DNA from: Yamagishiella unicocca
Taxonomy: Eukaryota > Chlorophyta > Chlorophyceae > Chlamydomonadales > Volvocaceae
NCBI GenBank assembly: GCA_003116995.1
Contig: BDSL01000036.1
Span: 823,633-887,632 of the forward strand
Length of the DNA: 64,000 nt
Direction of reading: 5' to 3'
Every line of letters begins with the position of its first letter. The first letter of the stretch is position 1. The notes under the pieces were generated by a model that was given only the letters and a program-made list of their open reading frames with translations, made no database searches and had not been told where the DNA came from. The translations under genes were made by a program, and so were the position numbers. Of the stretch, positions 1-11,400 are shown piece after piece.

Positions 1-1506
1 CCACTCAGCGACGGTGGGAACCGGCCAGGCATCCCCTGTCGGTCCCCACTCCTGGACCAACCGCCCCAGGAATCGGGGCCACCGCCCCTCGGATCCCGGG
101 GGTGTGGCCGCGGCGACCACCTGAGTCAGGACAGCCTGTCCGGGATTGCCCTGCGCCAGAAGGTCACCCACCATCCGGGCCATGCCCACCAGGGGTCGTG
201 GCGACGCCTGGGTGGCCTTCACACTCTCGACCGCCTCGGCCACGAAACGCCTGCCCTCACCCAGCCACGACTCCGGCTGCCGCACAGGCGCCCCGCCCGA
301 GCACGTGAACAACACACGATCGAGCTCGATCCCGGCCGACGTCAGCGGCCCCCGGACCTGGTTTGTGAGCCAGTATCCGAACACTTCTGCCGCCCTCGCA
401 ACCTCGGTATCCACCCCGGCCGCACCGCCTAGCGCTCCCACCGCCACCTCCGCATGGCGGCTATAGATAGCCGCCACCGTAACCATATCGCGAGCCGTGT
501 GGTACGTGCTCGCGTAACGAGTGGCATCCTCCACGTGTGCCGGCTCGTACGGCACCAGCCACGCCCGATCGACCGATGCAACCGAGGGCTCCATCGGAAT
601 CAAAATGCCCGGCCGCCGCAACGCCGCCGGGCCGCCTCCCAGACCGAGGGTAGCCGGGCCGCCCCTTAACTCCTCTCGCGGCGGGGCGTCCCTTCCCGCC
701 CCGTCGGCTCGCGGCCCCTCGTCCGCCCTGCCTTCTGCACCTAGACCTGTCCCAACCAGTGCCGCACGCACCGCCACTTTGTACGCGTCAAACTCGCGCT
801 GCAGCCGCTCTTGCGCGCGAACTGCGACCGCCGCCGCTGCCCACGCCTCCTGTAGGCCCTCCTCGGGCTCCCCCATCCTCACCCCCGGCTCCCCCATCCT
901 CCGCTCCGAACGAGCCTCCATCCTAGGGTTCCCGGAACTAGCTGACGACCGGAACCGCGGCAACGCCCCTCGCTCCGGCGGAACGGCTACCCTTTCCCTA
1001 GGCCTCTTCAGAGCCTCCTGCCTCAAAACCCCGAGCTCCGCGGCCTCCTGCTGCTCCGGTCCCCGGGCCTGACCGCCCGCGGCGGAGAACGACCCCACCA
1101 GCTGCACATCCTCCCCTGACCCGCGAGCCACCCCCACGGGTTGCCGCGCAGCCAGACCCGCCCCGTCTGCATCGCCCCCGGGCTCCGCCCCCTCCCGCGC
1201 AGCCGCGGCCGGCACACGTGAGGGGCCTCCCGCCACGTCCTCCGGGATATCCGGCGCCGGACCTCGTAACATCGCGCGAAGGCGGCGCCCCGCCGCGCTA
1301 TCCGTGTCACCGACACGCGCTCGCTCCTGAGCTCCCACCCGGCCTTGACCTCCTGGTGGCGGGTTAGGCGGTGCGAGCACCCCTCCCGCCCCCTCCGGCC
1401 CAGCCGGCTGCTTGTGCGACCGATGACCAGATTTCGACTTGGCCTTGGGCGTACGCTCGGGCGTAGCCTCGTCCGTACCCTGCAGTCGCAGCGGCCGGCA
1501 CTCCTG
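1..1506 (-). CDS. gag-like retroelement ORF, incomplete at left edge
   Basis: The minus strand is open from 1506 down to base 1, about 500 codons, and leaves the window without a stop. The first ATG in frame is at 1272. The protein begins Lys/Ser/His-rich (KSKSGHRSHKQPAG), passes through Gly/Pro/Ala-rich linkers and a charged helical stretch (AVRAQERLQREFDAYK), and ends in a compact helical region (MEPSVASVDRAWLVPYEPAH and on). This layout, next to a tandem repeat and a possible primer-binding site on the same strand, suggests the gag of an LTR retrotransposon. No zinc knuckle or protease is visible, so a host gene is not excluded. An in-frame TGA lies at 1507-1509. Above it the same frame stays open for another 37 codons to a TGA at 1621-1623, so the true 5' end may be broken or spliced. 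Confidence 0.5.
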
Positions 1507-1629
1507 TCAGTGACTGTGCAACCCGCGAGACTGACGCTCCCGCTCTGCAATCGACTGCGCCCGCGGACCACTTCCCGCGGGGCTCACTGGCCGACCCTCC
1601 AGCCGGCCCACCAGGCTCGCTCACGGAGC

Positions 1630-3260
1630 GCCAAGCCGGACCGGCCCACGGTCTACCCGCAGCCCGCGGGCTATCCTCAGGACGGATACACCGGGCGCCC
1701 GCTAAACCTTGCCCATCGGGCTACAAGCCAGACCGCGCCCACCGGGCCGCGGCCTGCAGGCCCACTGGGCCACTCGCAATACCGGCCCCCCGGGCGACCC
1801 GACAGAACGGCCCACCGGGCGACTCACAAGCCGGCGTGCTCGGCCGCGCGCGGCTGACCCACCGGGCCCCGCCAGACAGGCTCACCGGGCTACCAGCCAG
1901 CCAGACCCACAGGGCCACATGCCCGACCGCGCCCCGGGTCCTGAGACCGAACTGCCCACCGGACCACACGCCCGACCGCGCCCACAGGGCGACACGCCGG
2001 GCCGGGCCACCGGGCTATTCTCAAGGCAGGCCCACCGGGCGCCACGGGAGACACGCCCACCGGGCTACAGGCAAGGCGGCCCACCGGGCGACAAGCCAGA
2101 CAGGCCCACCGGGCGTCAGAAACGACAGGCCCACCGGGCGACAAGCAAGACAGGCCCACCGGGCTACGCGCAAGACGGGCCCACCGGGCGATCAGCATGG
2201 ACCCACCGGGCGACATGCCCACCAGGCCCACCGGGCGTCAGAAACGACAGGCCCACCGGGCTACAAGCAAGACAGGCCCACCGGGCTACGAGCCAGACAG
2301 GCCCACCGGGCTACAAGCAAGACAGGCCCACCGGGCTACGAGCAAGACAGGCCCACCGGGCTACAAGCAAGACAGGCCCACCGGGCTACGAGCAAGACAG
2401 GCCCACCGGGCTACAGACAAGACAGGCCCACCGGGCTACAGACAAGACAGGCCCACCGGGCTACAGGCAAGACAGGCCCACCGGGCTACAAGCAAGACAG
2501 GCCCACCGGGCTACAAGCAAGACAGGCCCACCGGGCTACGAGCAAGACAGGCCCACCGGGCTACAGACAAGACAGGCCCACCGGGCTACAAGCAAAGCAG
2601 GCCCACCGGGCTACAAGCAAGACAGGCCCACCGGGCTACAAGCAAGACAGGCCCACCGGGCGACAGGCAAGACAGGCCCACCGGGCGACAAGCAAGACAG
2701 GCCCACCGGGCTACGAGCAAGACAGGCCCACCGGGCTACGAGCAAGACAGGCCCACCGGGCTACAAGCATTACAGGCCCACCGGGCTACAAGCAAGACAG
2801 GCCCACCGGGCGACAGTCAAGACAGGCCCACCGGGCGACAAACAATACAGGCCCACCGGGCGACAAACAATACAGGCCCACCGGGCTACGAGCAAGACAG
2901 GCCCACCGGGCTACGAGCAAGACAGGCCCACCGGGCTACGAGCAAGGCAGGCCCACCGGGCGACAAGCAAGACAGGCCCACCGGGCTACAAGTAAGACAG
3001 GCCCACCGGGCTACGAGCAAGACAGGCCCACCGGGCTACTAGCAAGACAGGCCCACCGGGCGACAAGCGCACAGGCCCTCAAGGGCCACGCCCGACGGGC
3101 CCGCCGGGCCACTCGCCAGACGGGCCCACCGGGCTACAATAACCACCAGCCCACAGGTCTACAAGCAAGGCAAATACATCATACAACAAACAAGTCAGCG
3201 AAATGAGCACACCAGGCCGCGCTCCGACGGCCCACCGGGCTACGAGCAGGGACGCCACGT
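1630..3260 (+). repeat. 25-bp minisatellite, about 40 clean copies plus degenerate flanks
   Basis: The unit reads roughly gcccaccgggctacaagcaa followed by gacag. From about 2090 to 3070 the copies are nearly identical and spaced exactly 25 bp, for example gcccaccggg at 2226, 2251 and 2276. Main variants are ctac/cgac and caa/cga. Degenerate units extend to about 1630 and 3250. Because 25 leaves remainder 1 on division by 3, every forward frame cycles through the same 25-residue peptide (core PTGLQARQAHRATSKTGPP). All three frames are therefore open for 850-1370 bases. I see no sign that it is translated. Confidence 0.95.
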
Positions 3261-5045
3261 GGCGCCCCGCCAGCCTCACGTCTCCATGGCTTCACGCTCC
3301 GATAGCGGCCCACCCAAGCCTGCCTACTACCTACTAAATTCCTACACTACTCTATCCTGGGTCCGGGCGTCGCGATCCCCGGGCGCCATTCGATTCACCA
3401 CCATCTCCCGTCCCAAGCTATTGGGCCCACGAGTTCTTAACGGCCTGCCCCTCCCTCTAGCTGTCCCCTTAGCCCCCGCCTATCACGACCCGCCAAACCA
3501 CCTTGCGCGGCTGCGTCCTCGGCGCGCGGCCGGCAACAGCCGCCTGGCCTCCCGGAAGTCCCACCCCGTGTTCGCCCCGCCACTTACCATGGCGCGAAGA
3601 CGTGCAGAGTTCGAGGAAGAACCTCAAAGGTGTCGAGCCCGTGTGCGACCGCAGACTGCCACTGAAGAACTTCGCGATATAGGTGCCGATGGACTTCGCG
3701 ATGATGCCGACTTAGACTGGCTCCTCCCCGGTCATAGCCACTCGGACGTTGGGTAAGAGCCGTTAATTCGCTATCTTGGTGAGAGCGAATGTAGCGACGA
3801 GAGCGATCCTCCTGTCCTCAGCTTCCCGTTACCTAACGGCCACAAGGGCCCGATGGTCGTACCGCCATTCGTGGTTCACTCTTAGTGCAGGCCTTATATC
3901 TATAGCCATTCCCGAAATCCGGGTGGCCTGGTGTTTCTGGGACCCGGCGCCGTACATTCGTGTTCGCTTCACGTAGACAGACTAGGCACCACAACCATGT
4001 TGCACTGGTACCTGACTCCATGCAATCTTATCATATGCCTGGAATCAATTCTCAAAATGATCAATTACTCCATGCCGCCCGAGCAAGCGGAACGTTCTAG
4101 CTCTCGCCAGCTTCCTAACCCGCAAGCACGCATGCGCTCAAGCATGGCCATTCGAATGGTCAAGTCGTACGGAGACCGATGAAAATGTTTTGCTGAGCCA
4201 TTTCCTGCGCTTTCCTTTTAAGTCCCCTCGCCGCACGTCGGCGCCTTGCCAGGACTGGGCACTAACCCCCAGCTATTGCGGATAGCTATCAGCGGTGTTC
4301 CTCGGAGGTCACGCAGGGTACGCATTTCTGTAATGTAAGGAGGCTACAGCGGCAGAAGGGATGCTGGTGTCCTGCCCGTGGGTTTGGGCAGGCAACGGCG
4401 TGACACTGCTTGGTGCAAACGAAGATGCTGCCAGGAGTGGAAGAGCGTTATGGAGCGGTGTGCTGGAGGGATGGGAGAGGGCCTCTGAAGCTAATAAGCT
4501 GGCAGCCAAGGTTCGGCGTTGACGTTACGGCAGGGTTGAGGGCGTGTGAGGGGATGAGGTTCTGGGAGGCGCTGGCTGCGCAGGCTATGGTGTCGTCATG
4601 TGACGCACAAAATCGCTGTAGACGATGCACACTGACGATGTACACTGTGTTTTCAACGCTTTGGCTGCGTTCAAGCTGTTCAGTTACCGTCCTTTCGTCT
4701 CAAGGCGAAAACCCCAAAACCCAAGAACTTCGGCCTGTGAGCTGAACTAGAAGCGAATGCCGGAATGCGGCCAAGATGGGCCGGAGCAAACCGAAACTAG
4801 AAGCTGCCCTTCGCTTCGTCTTCGACGTGAGCAGCCAATTTCTCGACATCCTACATGCCTTGGCGCTGGCAGATTTAAGGTCTTCGAACGTCCGCCTGTA
4901 GAACTGGCAACATTCTCATCGCTTTCCATCGCTCGTGCCCCTGAAAAAAGCAGTCGCATTCAATTCAATTCCTACAGCATTGAAGAGGCAACACTGCGCC
5001 ACAGAATGCCAGAGCCGTTATATGCTTATCCTGCGCCTTGAATGT
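3261..5045. other. stretch without a supported gene
   Basis: Several short ORFs occur, such as 3589-3756 (+) starting MARRRAEFEEE and a Ser/Ala-rich frame at 4309-4509 (-) that lacks an ATG. None shows a recognisable motif or a splice partner. If the minus-strand element to the left is an LTR retrotransposon, part of this stretch should be its 5' LTR, but I could not find clear LTR ends. The right end probably includes the 3' UTR of the helicase gene. Confidence 0.4.
3370..3388 (-). other. possible retrotransposon primer-binding site
   Basis: On the minus strand the sequence reads TGGCGCCCGGGGATCGCGA. It starts with TGG, as tRNA-primed sites do, and lies on the same strand and upstream of the gag-like ORF. 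No CA-ended LTR was seen immediately before it, so this stays a suggestion. Confidence 0.25.
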
Positions 5046-5050
5046 TTACA
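5046..5050 (-). terminator. TGTAA poly(A) signal, helicase gene
   Basis: TGTAA on the minus strand about 380 bp past the helicase stop codon. TGTAA is the usual volvocine poly(A) signal. Confidence 0.5.
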
Positions 5051-5431
5051 GGGAACAGCAGGCGTCAAAACGCGTATATGTTTGGCGTCTCATGGGGCTG
5101 GTGTGGCTGTTGTCCCGCGATAACCGCTGTTGTACTCCAAGTCGACACCTAGCTGCGTCGGCACACTCGCTGGCCCTATTCGTCGGCTGGGCATGACAGC
5201 ACGTCGGCGCCAAGCAGGCGGCAGTCTTCGCCTCTGTGCGTTGAGATAATGAACAAGGCTTACGTATTGAGCAACTCCTTCCACGGCCACCTCAGGCGCA
5301 GCTGCTCCTTCCCTCGAACCAGGTGCCCGACCGCTCCGTCCTTCCCGCGCCCGACGCACAACCGTTACCTACCACTACTGCCACCTCCACCGCAGCAACA
5401 CTACTAGAATTCCCGCCATCACCAAGCGATA

Positions 5432-8400
5432 TCAGAGCTGCACGCGAAACGGAATTTCTTCGTAGTACGTCGAGTGCTCGTAGTAGGTGCTCAGGTCGCT
5501 CGGGTCCGGATACATCTCGTCTTCGCAGCCCATGCCTTGAAGAGGGGAGCGCAAGGGGGAGCCCGACCAGTGGATTGGGGGGGATTGTTGATTACCTTGA
5601 TTTGTTGTGGGGCTGTGATTCCTGCTTGCAGCCACGAGCCATGCAAGCCTCACGCTTGCTTCCGCCCTACGCGGCCATCCCCCTACCTGCTGCTGCGCAC
5701 GACACACGTGCGCCACACACCCTAAACCCCGACAGCCCCCGTCATCCCGTTGTCGCGTGCCCACTAGCCCCCCCCATCTCAAACTCCCAACGCCCACCCC
5801 GTCCGTCGTACCCAGGGTGGCCATCTCTGCCAGCTGCTGGACAACTCCGGCCAGGTCCACCGCATCCGGGCCGTCCAGCTCATCGCCATTCATGCCCTGC
5901 TCCTCGTCGTAATAGCCGTACTCCTCGTCGTACACGCCGTCGTACGCAGTGGCGCCGCCGTCCTGCAGTGCAATCTCCCCGTCCTCGCCGACTTTGGCGC
6001 CCTTCTCTGTAGCCACGTCATCATCCTGCCCAGCGGCCCCATCTATGCCGACATTCGTCGTGGCAGCATCCCCAGCAGCCGCCCCGCCAGCGACACGGGT
6101 TTGGTGCGTGGCTGCGGCGGTGGCAGTGGCTGCTCCTGCGGGGGTCCACCAGGAGGTCGCGGCGGCTGCTTCGCCCTCCTGCCGCATCCTGTGCCGCACC
6201 AGGGCCTCGCCCGCACCCCGGTACGTTCCCCTGAGGAGGCGGAGATAAAGGCGGAGATAAAGGCGGAGATAAAGGCGGAGACAAAGGCGGAGATAAAGGC
6301 GGAGATAAAGGTGGAGATGGAGGCGGAGATAAAGGCGGAGATGGAGGCGGAGACAAAGGCGGAGATGGGGGCATCAGCACGGCAATGAAGCGGGACAGAC
6401 AGGCAGGACGGACAGACGGCGGTCCCGCTGACCCACCTTGCTACGCACTGCCGCACCAGCTGCCTCCAGTACTTGTCTGCCAGCAGCACCACCGGGTGGC
6501 CCACCACCACCAGCAGCGCCCGGCTGCGGGTCACCGCCACGTTGAACCGCTTGGGGTGGGACCACAAGCTCAGCGGCTGAGAGTCGTCCAGGGGGCCAGC
6601 GGCGCCGCCGGCAGCAGCAGTGGCAGCGGCAGCGGCACCGGCGCCACCTGGGGGCTGAGCCGAGCGCTGGGCGGTGGCCGTGTGGGCGGCGACTCCAGGG
6701 AGGGATTCCACACGAGACAGGACGGTGGAGATGAAGACGATGCGCTCCTCCTGGCCCTGCGGTCGGGGTGAGGGTCGCGTGGCGCGTGGTGCGTGGACCA
6801 CCACGTCCACAGCACAGCAGCGACAGCGCAGGACTCCACCCAACCACCCAACTACCAACCGACTACCAGCCGACAATCCATTCGGCAATCCAATCGGCAA
6901 TCCAATCCGCAATCCAATCGGCAATACAATCCGCAATCCAATCGGCAATCCAATCGGCAATACAATCAGCAACCCAATCGACAACCCACGCACCTGGTAG
7001 TCGTCCACAGTCCCGACTCGCACGCTCCCCAGGCCCCGTTCACGAAGCAGTTGGCGCAGTTTATTGACCTGGGCGGTGGCGAAGGGGGAGGAGCGGCGCA
7101 TGTGGGCTCCAGTCACGACGGCGGGATGATGGTGGTGGTGGTGATGGTCGGTGGTGGCGGTTGGCGAAGCGGGGGATTGAACAAACCGTCACCTTGCATC
7201 ACCCCCAATAGGCCTGACGGGCTGGGAGTGCACTGAGCCTCTGTGCTTGGCATCAAAAGCACTAATGAAAGCCAGGAATGGCATACCAGACGAATTGTAG
7301 ACTGGTGCTCGCCTGCCACTGCTGCAGTACCGCCCGCACCTGCTTCCGGTAAGTGCAAATGACGCCAATGTCTTGCTGCGACACTACCCCGGACAGCGCC
7401 TCCCCTGGAGCCTCGCCGCCACCAAAGCCCCAGCGCTGTCGCAGCGCCTCCCGGCGCTTCCTGGCTGCTGCCCAGGTGGCGTTGATGAGGGACTCGATCA
7501 GGTCGGCGACGGTAGAGGCCTACGCGGGCGTAGGGGCAGAGACGGGGAGCAGGTGAGGGAAGGGGGGCAGGAGGGAAGGGGGAAGGTGAGGGAAGGCGCC
7601 AGCGAAGGACAGGAGCAGGCTAGAGAGAGTTGGGCTAAGGATTGTACGTGCCCCACTGTCGCGACCCCACACGGCCGCCACCAGGGCACCCACCTCCAGG
7701 GGATTGAAGTAGGAGGGCACGTCCAGCTCCTGTGCGGCAGAGGGTGTGGCAGATAAGAGCGTATGACAGAGGCTGTGGCAGAGGTGATGTATGGCAGGAC
7801 ACCCACATTTCAGGAGCGCCGGAGTGCGCAGTGGGTGCAGACTGGATGATCCGTACTGAAGGCGCTGCGCTGCGGGCCTCAGCACTCCTGGCCTCCCACC
7901 ACCTGCCACACAAGCTAGCGCGCCACCCAACCCCCTCCAACAATTCCTCACAGCAACCATTGCGACCGAAGAAAGTAGTAGCCTCTCGGTACTCCGCAAA
8001 ACGAATTTCAAACCATCATAGCCATCCGGCGAGAGACAGTCCAGTCAGCTACGCAGCTCATCATTCCACGGCTCATCGGTGACCTATCACACCTGCTTCT
8101 GCTGGCCCCTCACGCCGAAGAAGAGCAAGTGCGCCGCCGCCACCTGCGGCGCACCGCTGTCGTCCTCAGCCACATCGTCATTGGCTGCGGCGCTTGTGGC
8201 GCCATCAGCGCCATCAGCGGCATCAGAAGCAGCATCAGCGGCGTTGCTGGGGCTGGACTGGGGCTGCTGCCCACCATGAGCGGCTGAGGATGAGGGCAGC
8301 ACCAGAAGGTCCCAGTTGGGGGGCCTCGAGGACTTGGCATCCACGCAGGCCTGCAGCGGAGTGGCAGCGCAGTCGGGGCAGCGAGGCCGCGGGGCAGCGG

Positions 8401-11400
8401 GGGAAGGGACTGACCCTAATGGGGGAATCCTGGAGCCGCCACCTCCCTTCTACCACCTGGCCCACCGACCCACCTGGCCCACCAACCCATCTGGCCCACC
8501 AACCCACCTGGCCCACCAACCCATCTGCATGCACCTCGAAACGTCTGTTCTAAACGGTTTTTTCTCGCATCCACGGGTCTTCCGCGCAACCCACCTGGCC
8601 CACCCACCCAGCTGGCGGCACCCACCCAGCCGGCCCACCGACCCACCCACCTGCAGCAGCTTGTCGTAGAACAGCCGGCTGGGCAGATCCAGCAGCGGTG
8701 CGGCGCTTCGGTAGTTGCGAACCAGCATCACACCGCGCAGCAGCTGCGCCCCGGCAGCAGCACCAGCCACCGCCACCTCCAGCTCGGGTTGGGGTGGCAG
8801 GTGCAGTGGGTCGGCCCCCTGCTGCTCCTGTAGCTGCATGAGGGCACCCGCCTCGATGGCGGCGGCCTGTGCTCGCCGCAAGTGCCCCTCCCTAGAGGCC
8901 GCGTCCATCAGGAGCTCCAGGAGGGAGGTGGCCAGGCCGCTGCGGGCGGCGGAGACGCTGAGGGAGCAGAGGCCAAGCCGGGGTGGTTGCTGATGCAGGT
9001 TAGGCAGGACACCAGAGAGACAAGGTGAGCTGTGGTGGGTGGGCCAAACGAGGAGCCAAGCAGGCGGCCCGGAGTGAGGGACACTCCCTCTTGCGGCCCC
9101 CGCACCCCGCAGCGCCATGGCAGGCGAGAATTGTCTGGTGGCTGTTAGGTGCGTGCTAACCGACCGGCTGTTGCGGTATACAACCCATCAACCTGGCCCG
9201 CCCTCGACCCGGCCTCACACCACCATTCCCGCCTACCTGCGGACCACTGGAGGCAGCTGCAGCGGGTCTCCGCACAGCATGGCGGCCCCTGTCGCACCAC
9301 ATGGCGCAAGCGGTAGTAGCACGCGCCCATCACTAGAGCGACCAAACGGAATGGCAGCTGCAATACCGGCATCGTCAACTCACGCCGCCAACACAACAGC
9401 TACATGATACGGCGCGCATGGGCGGCCACAACAGTACTCGGTCAGCCAAGCCAAAAGGCTGTTCCCGTCCCGATGGCGTGTGTTGCCAGTACCGCGGCCG
9501 AGTAGTAACCCTCGCCCATAAGCCGCCCATAAGCCGCCCAGGTGAGGCCCCCGGCCAGGGGAGCCACCCCCCTCTCCCGTCCTCTCTCTGCGTGCACACC
9601 CACCTCCCAGCGCGCGCAAGGTCAGCGGTATGAGCGCCTCCGGCAGCAGCGCCTGGGGGCGGCAGGGCGGCGGGAGAAAGCCACCAGTCAGGGGTGAAGG
9701 TGGCGATACTGCGAGCGCCCATTGCCAAGCTGGCAGCAGTGCGGGAGGACTAGGCAGGCCGACCAACCCCCAGTGTTAACCGTTACCAGCGAGAACCTCC
9801 GAAACCAAGACGGACCAGATCGAGGTGAGCCTGGTCCAAATATTCAAGCCTCCACACCCCTCCTCTCCCGGGAATAACATCATATCTTTTCCTCCTATGT
9901 TGCGGCCACCGTGCCACCCACCATCCCACCTGGCCTGCTTCATCAACCAGCACGTGGCTGAACTCCACACGGTGCGCCGCAGCTCTGCGCATCCTCGCCT
10001 GTGCAGCGACCTTGCTGTGGGCTTCACTGAGGAACGACCCCTCCCGCAGCAGCCCGGCCGCGCTGCAGCTGCACACCACCACCTGTGCTGCCATCACGAG
10101 CCCAGGGGCGGGCAGCCGGAAGGAGCTGGTCTCCTCGTCGATGAGGCAATACGGCAGGACTTCTGCCTTGGCCTCCACAACACGCCTGCGTGGGTCGTTG
10201 AGTCGCAGCAGCCGCCCGCCCTCCGCCGCGGGCCCCAGGGCCGCCTGCAAACGTGAGGGCGTGGAGCCGCACGGGAGCGCAGAGCGGACCGACCCGTGGG
10301 TCCGTAGGGGCAGGTCGGGAGTGGGGAGCGTCAGACAGGCGTCTGGGGACGCGTGCGGTGTACAGGTGGAGGGAACACAAGTACACAACCTTTAGCTCTG
10401 CCAACCCTGCCTTGCCCCGCCCCATGCTCCGGCCCTCACCACCCCCAACCCACCCACCGCTAGGCTGGCCGTGATGAGATCCGCACTGAAGTTTTGGGGC
10501 GCGGCCAGCAGCAGTCGAACGGGTCGGATTCTGCCATCCCTGACCGCCCCCGGTCCAATCCCGGCCGCTGCCAGGATCTGCAGAGCGCACTCAACCAAGG
10601 TGACCGTCTTGCCCGTGCCTGATCAGAGGCGCGCCCATGTCAGGGATCAGGGCGGGCGAGCAGCATGGGCGGCAGGAAGAAAGGGAATGTTGGAGGAGCG
10701 ACACCGGGCACAGCGGTAGCGAGGTCAGCAATGAGCGGCGTGACGGCGCCAAAGGCACTGTTCTACAGGGGGGGCGTGCAGTGCTGCCTGCAGCCACCCC
10801 CCTTCCCATGCGCCAAAGCACCGGCCCTCTCACTCCCCTCCCCTCCTCTCATCCCATCCCACGCCACCCAGCCGAAGTTCGAAGCCTATGCACCAGCTAC
10901 ACTTCCCACGTCGAGTAACCGGCTCTTTTTCGCAACCCCAAGTCACGTACGCCCCTAGCCCCCGTGCCGTCTCAGCCCGCACCACCAATCAAACTCACTC
11001 CTTCGGGGGCACCCTCACGCCTTTTACCGCGTGCTCCAAACCCCTCGCTACCTAGTAAACGTCCTCCTAGGCCTAACCCTCTGTCGCTTCCACGTGTATC
11101 TTGCCTCTCCACCCGCCCGCGAGACCCACCTGGCGGCCCAAACAGGACGAACGGAAGCTCCCGGCCCGCACCGCTCAGCATCGCCGCGCACGTGAGGCGC
11201 TGCTCGGGATTGAGCGCCGTACCCCCCACCAGCTGCAGCCGCGCCGCCAGCGCCGCCAGCGCACCGTCACGGGTGCATGGCGCCGGGGCCGCGGCAGCGG
11301 CAGCGGGAGGGGGAGGGGGAGGGGGGGCGCCGCTGGCCACCGCCTGCCGCAGCTGCTCCACCGCCGATAGCGGCGGCGGCGGCGGCGGTGGCGATGGCGG

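Noticed and set aside
1709..3206. Three long plus-strand ORFs over the 25-bp repeat as genes
   Set aside because: All three are the same peptide read in shifted frames of a minisatellite. No start context or flanking exon.
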